Source: Frankia sp. (GTDB lineage Bacteria; Actinomycetota; Actinomycetes; Frankiales; Frankiaceae). Taken from it: a stretch of DNA of 27,254 bases. The stretch spans positions 1 to 27,254 of the forward strand of contig JADGHD010000004.1 in assembly GCA_019689615.1 (NCBI GenBank). Direction: 5' to 3'. Positions 24,720 to 27,254 of this stretch are shown here, piece after piece. Both the position numbers and the translations under genes were made by a program. The notes under the pieces are model-generated. The model was not told where the DNA came from and did no database searches. It worked only from the letters and a program-made list of their open reading frames with translations. How positions within the stretch are numbered: the stretch's first letter is position 1; every line of letters starts with the position of its first letter.

Positions 24720-25511
24720 TCAGCCTGGGATGCCGAGCAGGTCCGGCAGGTCGGCGATCGAGGCGATGACGTGGTCCGGGGTGCCGGGGGCGGCCGCCAG
24801 CGCCTCCGGGCGGAACTTGCCGGTGCGGACCAGCACCCCCCTCAGGCCCACCCGCTGGGCGGCGAGCACGTCGCTGGTGACGCTGTCGCCGACCATCAGC
24901 GCCTGGCCGGCCTCGACGCCGACGAGGTCGAGCGCGGCGGCGAAGAAGTCCGGCGACGGCTTGCCGACGACCGTCGCCCGCACGCCGGCCGACTCCTCCA
25001 GGCCGGCCAGGTAGGCCCCGGTGTCGAGGACCAGGCCGGTGCCCGTCGCCCAGTAGTGGTTGCGGTGCAGGGCGACCAGCGCCGCCCCGTCCAGCAGGTG
25101 GCGGAACACCTGGTTGAGCGCGTCCCAGGTGAACTCCGGCCCGGCGCCGCCGAGGACGACGACGTCCGGCCGCTCGTCCGGGCCGGCCAGCCGGATGCCG
25201 TCGAGGTCGGCGGTGTTGTCGCCGCTGTTGAGCAGGTGGACGCGCGCGCCCGGGTGGTGGCGGCGCAGGTGGGCGGCGCCGATGGCGGTCGCGGTGATGA
25301 TCTCGCTGTCGTCGGCGGCGATCCCGGCGGCTCGCAGCGCCGCGCCGATCTCGGCCCGGGTGCGCGACGTGGTGTTGGTGAGGAAGGCGACGGCCAGCCC
25401 CGCGTCCCGGATCCGGCGGACCGCCGCGGCCGCGCCGGGCAACGCCCGCCAGGAGATCGTCAGCACCCCATCGATGTCCAGGAACACCGCCCGGCAACCC
25501 GGCACACCCAT
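24720..25511 (-). CDS. HAD class IIA phosphatase (LHPP/HDHD2-like group)
   Basis: This 263-residue cytoplasmic phosphohydrolase has all four HAD motifs: I at DIDGVLT with nucleophile D12 and acid D14, II at LTNTTS (T45, N46), III at VGKPSP (K184) and IV at VGDSVTSDV (D209, D214). The cap lies between motifs II and III, as in class IIA. The block HRNHYWATGTGLVLDTGAYLAGLE before VGKPSPDFF is very close to the LHPP/HDHD2 branch, not to the NagD or glycerol-phosphate branch, though substrate is open. ATG 25511 has no ribosome binding site but sits seven bases after a -10-like box, so the message may be leaderless. The next gene in the same direction begins 187 bp downstream (24532). Confidence 0.87.
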   Translation of the reverse strand: MGVPGCRAVFLDIDGVLTISWRALPGAAAAVRRIRDAGLAVAFLTNTTSRTRAEIGAALRAAGIAADDSEIITATAIGAAHLRRHHPGARVHLLNSGDNTADLDGIRLAGPDERPDVVVLGGAGPEFTWDALNQVFRHLLDGAALVALHRNHYWATGTGLVLDTGAYLAGLEESAGVRATVVGKPSPDFFAAALDLVGVEAGQALMVGDSVTSDVLAAQRVGLRGVLVRTGKFRPEALAAAPGTPDHVIASIADLPDLLGIPG

Positions 25512-25518
25512 GCGGAAA

Positions 25519-25524
25519 AAGCTA
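25519..25524 (-). promoter_or_regulatory. candidate -10 box for a leaderless HAD phosphatase mRNA
   Basis: On the minus strand TAGCTT (TAnnnT) is followed by TTTCCGC and then the ATG, so transcription could begin at the start codon. A -35 is not convincing. Confidence 0.35.
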
Positions 25525-25631
25525 TCCCCGGCTGCCCGGCCAGGGCGGCGGATCGGCCTTCCGGAACGCCGCCGTAACAGTTCCGACAGACGCCCGCCGC
25601 GGTCACCCCTGAGGCCGCGGTGGCCGCCGCC

Positions 25632-25672
25632 GCCGAGCGGCGCCGGTGCTGTCCGTGGCGGCGGCGCTCGGC
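25632..25672 (-). terminator. candidate hairpin after the DTTAIPI-repeat protein
   Basis: GCCGAGCG (25632-25639) and CGCTCGGC (25665-25672) are exact 8-bp arms, seven bases after the minus-strand stop. The 25-base loop contains a further GCC/GGC pairing. There is no T-run. Confidence 0.35.
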
Positions 25673-25679
25673 TTCGGTG

Positions 25680-27254
25680 TCAGCCGCCGGGGGCGCCGGT
25701 CGGGGTGGCGGCCGGCGGGGCGGCGGCGTCGTCCTGGCCCCAGTCGTTCGCCGGGTGGGCGGCGCCGCCGATCGCGCTGCCGAACGCCTCGCCAGGGCCC
25801 GGGGATGCGGTGGGCGCCGGCGAGGCCGCCTCGCCGCCGCCGGCCGGGGCGCCGGGCGTGCCGCGCCGGGTCAGGACGAAGACGGGGAAGGGGTAGCTGC
25901 GGGTGGCTGACGGCGCGTCGATGCCGGCGACGGTCTCCGATGCCGGGCCGGGGTCCTCCCGGCCGCCGAACGTGAACAGGCCGAGCAGCAGCCCACCGAC
26001 GGTGGCGGCGACGATCACGCAGGCCGCCGCCACCAGCCCGAACCGGCGCGACCGTTCCCGCGCCCGCCGGGCGGCGCGCCGGCTCACCGGGGTGGTCGGC
26101 GCGGGGGAGACGGAGACCCCAGTGCCGGCGCGGCCAGGGGTGGCGGTGGGGCCCGCCGTGGCGGCTCCGCCGGCGGTGGCGTCGTCCCCGCCGGCCGTGT
26201 CGGCCGGGCCCGTCGTGCCTGGCTCGTCGCGGCCGCTCGGGCCGCTCGGGCCGGTCACGGCCGCGGTGTCGGCAATGGTCGACGTGGCCGACGCGGCCGA
26301 TGTGGTGGTGGGCAGCACGCTGGTCGGCGGGAGGAAGCCGATCGGGATCGCGCTGGTGTCGGTGGTGCTGAAGCCGCCGCCGGCGTCCACCTGGGGCTGT
26401 TGGCGGAGCGGGAGCGCGCCGGTCGTCGGCTCCGGCGGCGCGCCGTCCGGGTAGGCCCAGGGCGACGCCGGCTGGGTGGCGGCCGGGTCCGGGTACGCCG
26501 GCACGGCCGGCGGGACCGGCAGGGCCGGCGGCGGCATGGCCTGGTCGCGGGGCGTGGCAGCCAAGGGGGTTGGCGGGACGTACGGCACGCCCTTGTCGAG
26601 CGCCTCGCGGTAGGCCGCGATCGGGATCGCGGTCGTGTCGGCCGGGGCGAAGCCGCTGCCAACCGCGCCGGAGCGGGTCAGGTCGTACGGAGCGCTCGGC
26701 GGCTCGCTGGCGGCCGCGGCCGGGTAGCCGGTCGGCCACGGGGCCGGCGCCGGGGCGGCGGCGCCCGGGGTGGGCGACGAGGCGGTGCCGCCCGCGGCCG
26801 GCTCCTGGCCGGGCTGCTCGAGGTACGGCCGGTGGTAGTCGGTGAACCACTGGGATGCCGACGGCGCGGGGCCCGGCGGAGCTGGCTGCGGAGTGGGCGG
26901 CGAGTAGGTCGGGTATCCGCTCGGGAACGCCTCCGCCGACGGCGGCGGGGCCAGCCCTTCCCGGAACTCGGCGATCGGGATCGCGGTGGTGTCCGTCGGC
27001 GCGAAGCCGCCGCTGCCCAGGTCGGTGGGCGGCGGCGGCAGGTAGGACTTCGGGTAGAGCTCGCCGGTCGCCTCAGGCATGGCTGGCGCCGGGTGCGCCG
27101 ACTGGGGCACCGGCGGCTGCGGTACCGGCGGTTGGGGTACCGGCGGCTCGAACCACGACCACTGCCGGGTGGGAGCCGGCGGCGCGGGCTGTGGTGGCGG
27201 TGCCGGCGTCTGCGCGGCCGCGGGCGGACCCCAGACCTGGGCGGGCGGTGGGGT
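25680..27254 (-). CDS. Pro-rich single-pass membrane protein with three DTTAIPI repeats (5' end outside window)
   Basis: The minus-strand frame is open from the stop at 25680 to the window edge, so 524 residues are seen and the start is missing; GTG 27110 is not taken as the start because Pro-rich coding (VPQPPVPQPP) continues above it. From GTG 27110, residues 1-345 are Pro/Ala/Gly/Thr-rich and probably cytoplasmic. A basic patch RRAARRARERSRR (344-356) precedes one hydrophobic helix (about 357-380), and about 95 residues lie outside, including the short SYPFPVFVLTRRG stretch. Three copies of G-F-x-x-x-D-T-[TS]-A-I-P-I occur at residues 35-46, 153-164 and 246-257; the first two extend to IA-x-[FY]-RE-x-L. 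No known domain is recognised. A phosphorylation or FHA-ligand role for the repeat is inference only. Confidence 0.75.
   Translation of the reverse strand, partial: TPPPAQVWGPPAAAQTPAPPPQPAPPAPTRQWSWFEPPVPQPPVPQPPVPQSAHPAPAMPEATGELYPKSYLPPPPTDLGSGGFAPTDTTAIPIAEFREGLAPPPSAEAFPSGYPTYSPPTPQPAPPGPAPSASQWFTDYHRPYLEQPGQEPAAGGTASSPTPGAAAPAPAPWPTGYPAAAASEPPSAPYDLTRSGAVGSGFAPADTTAIPIAAYREALDKGVPYVPPTPLAATPRDQAMPPPALPVPPAVPAYPDPAATQPASPWAYPDGAPPEPTTGALPLRQQPQVDAGGGFSTTDTSAIPIGFLPPTSVLPTTTSAASATSTIADTAAVTGPSGPSGRDEPGTTGPADTAGGDDATAGGAATAGPTATPGRAGTGVSVSPAPTTPVSRRAARRARERSRRFGLVAAACVIVAATVGGLLLGLFTFGGREDPGPASETVAGIDAPSATRSYPFPVFVLTRRGTPGAPAGGGEAASPAPTASPGPGEAFGSAIGGAAHPANDWGQDDAAAPPAATPTGAPGG
26340..27008 (-). 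repeat. three spaced protein repeats GFxxxDT(T/S)AIPI
   Basis: The copies are encoded at 26973-27008 (GFAPTDTTAIPI), 26619-26654 (GFAPADTTAIPI) and 26340-26375 (GFSTTDTSAIPI), 118 and 93 residues apart. They stand out from low-complexity flanks because Ile-Pro-Ile and Asp-Thr-Thr are kept while everything between differs. Confidence 0.85.

Overview
The window is very GC-rich (roughly 70% or more by eye) and uses GTG starts, ATGA/GTGA gene overlaps and TAnnnT-type -10 boxes. With a 14-gene nuoA-N operon and a radical-SAM futalosine-pathway enzyme, this points to a high-GC actinobacterium, probably Frankia-, Streptomyces- or Acidothermus-like. The genus cannot be fixed from the sequence alone. 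I see no tRNA, rRNA, insertion sequence, CRISPR array or phage gene.

Region 1 (1-5185) is mostly menaquinone chemistry. It opens with the 3' end of a single-pass membrane protein and a 62-residue basic protein of unknown function. Then come mqnC (cyclic dehypoxanthinyl futalosine synthase) and, one base later, the UbiE/MenG methyltransferase. A convergent dienelactone-hydrolase-fold gene follows; its nucleophile cysteine is replaced by glycine. A divergent intergenic region holding a 9+9 bp palindrome and a perfect 16-bp tandem repeat leads into a geranylgeranyl-reductase-family flavoprotein, probably a menaquinone side-chain reductase.

Region 2 (5329-21358) is a complete proton-pumping NADH:menaquinone oxidoreductase operon, nuoA to nuoN, all on the plus strand and mostly overlapping or separated by a few bases. 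The only real gap (134 bp) lies between nuoK and nuoL; it contains a CG-rich hairpin and an 18-codon open frame that ends inside the nuoL start codon. Iron-sulphur ligands of NuoB, E, F, G and I and the key charged residues of K, L, M and N are present. Several subunits carry long low-complexity tails. Seven bases after nuoN is a long-chain polyprenyl diphosphate synthase, probably making the menaquinone side chain. Complex I and genes that build, methylate and saturate its quinone substrate are therefore neighbours. A near-perfect 25-bp hairpin then closes the operon.

Region 3 (22511-27254) is all on the minus strand: a single-pass membrane protein with a Pro/Thr-rich outer domain, a gamma-glutamylcyclotransferase-fold protein, a class IIA HAD phosphatase, and the 3' part of a Pro-rich single-pass membrane protein. 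That last protein's cytoplasmic side carries three copies of a GFxxxDT(T/S)AIPI motif. This motif repeat, the Cys-to-Gly hydrolase, the palindrome/tandem-repeat leader and the nuoK-nuoL gap are the least ordinary items. I found no clear new multi-gene system.
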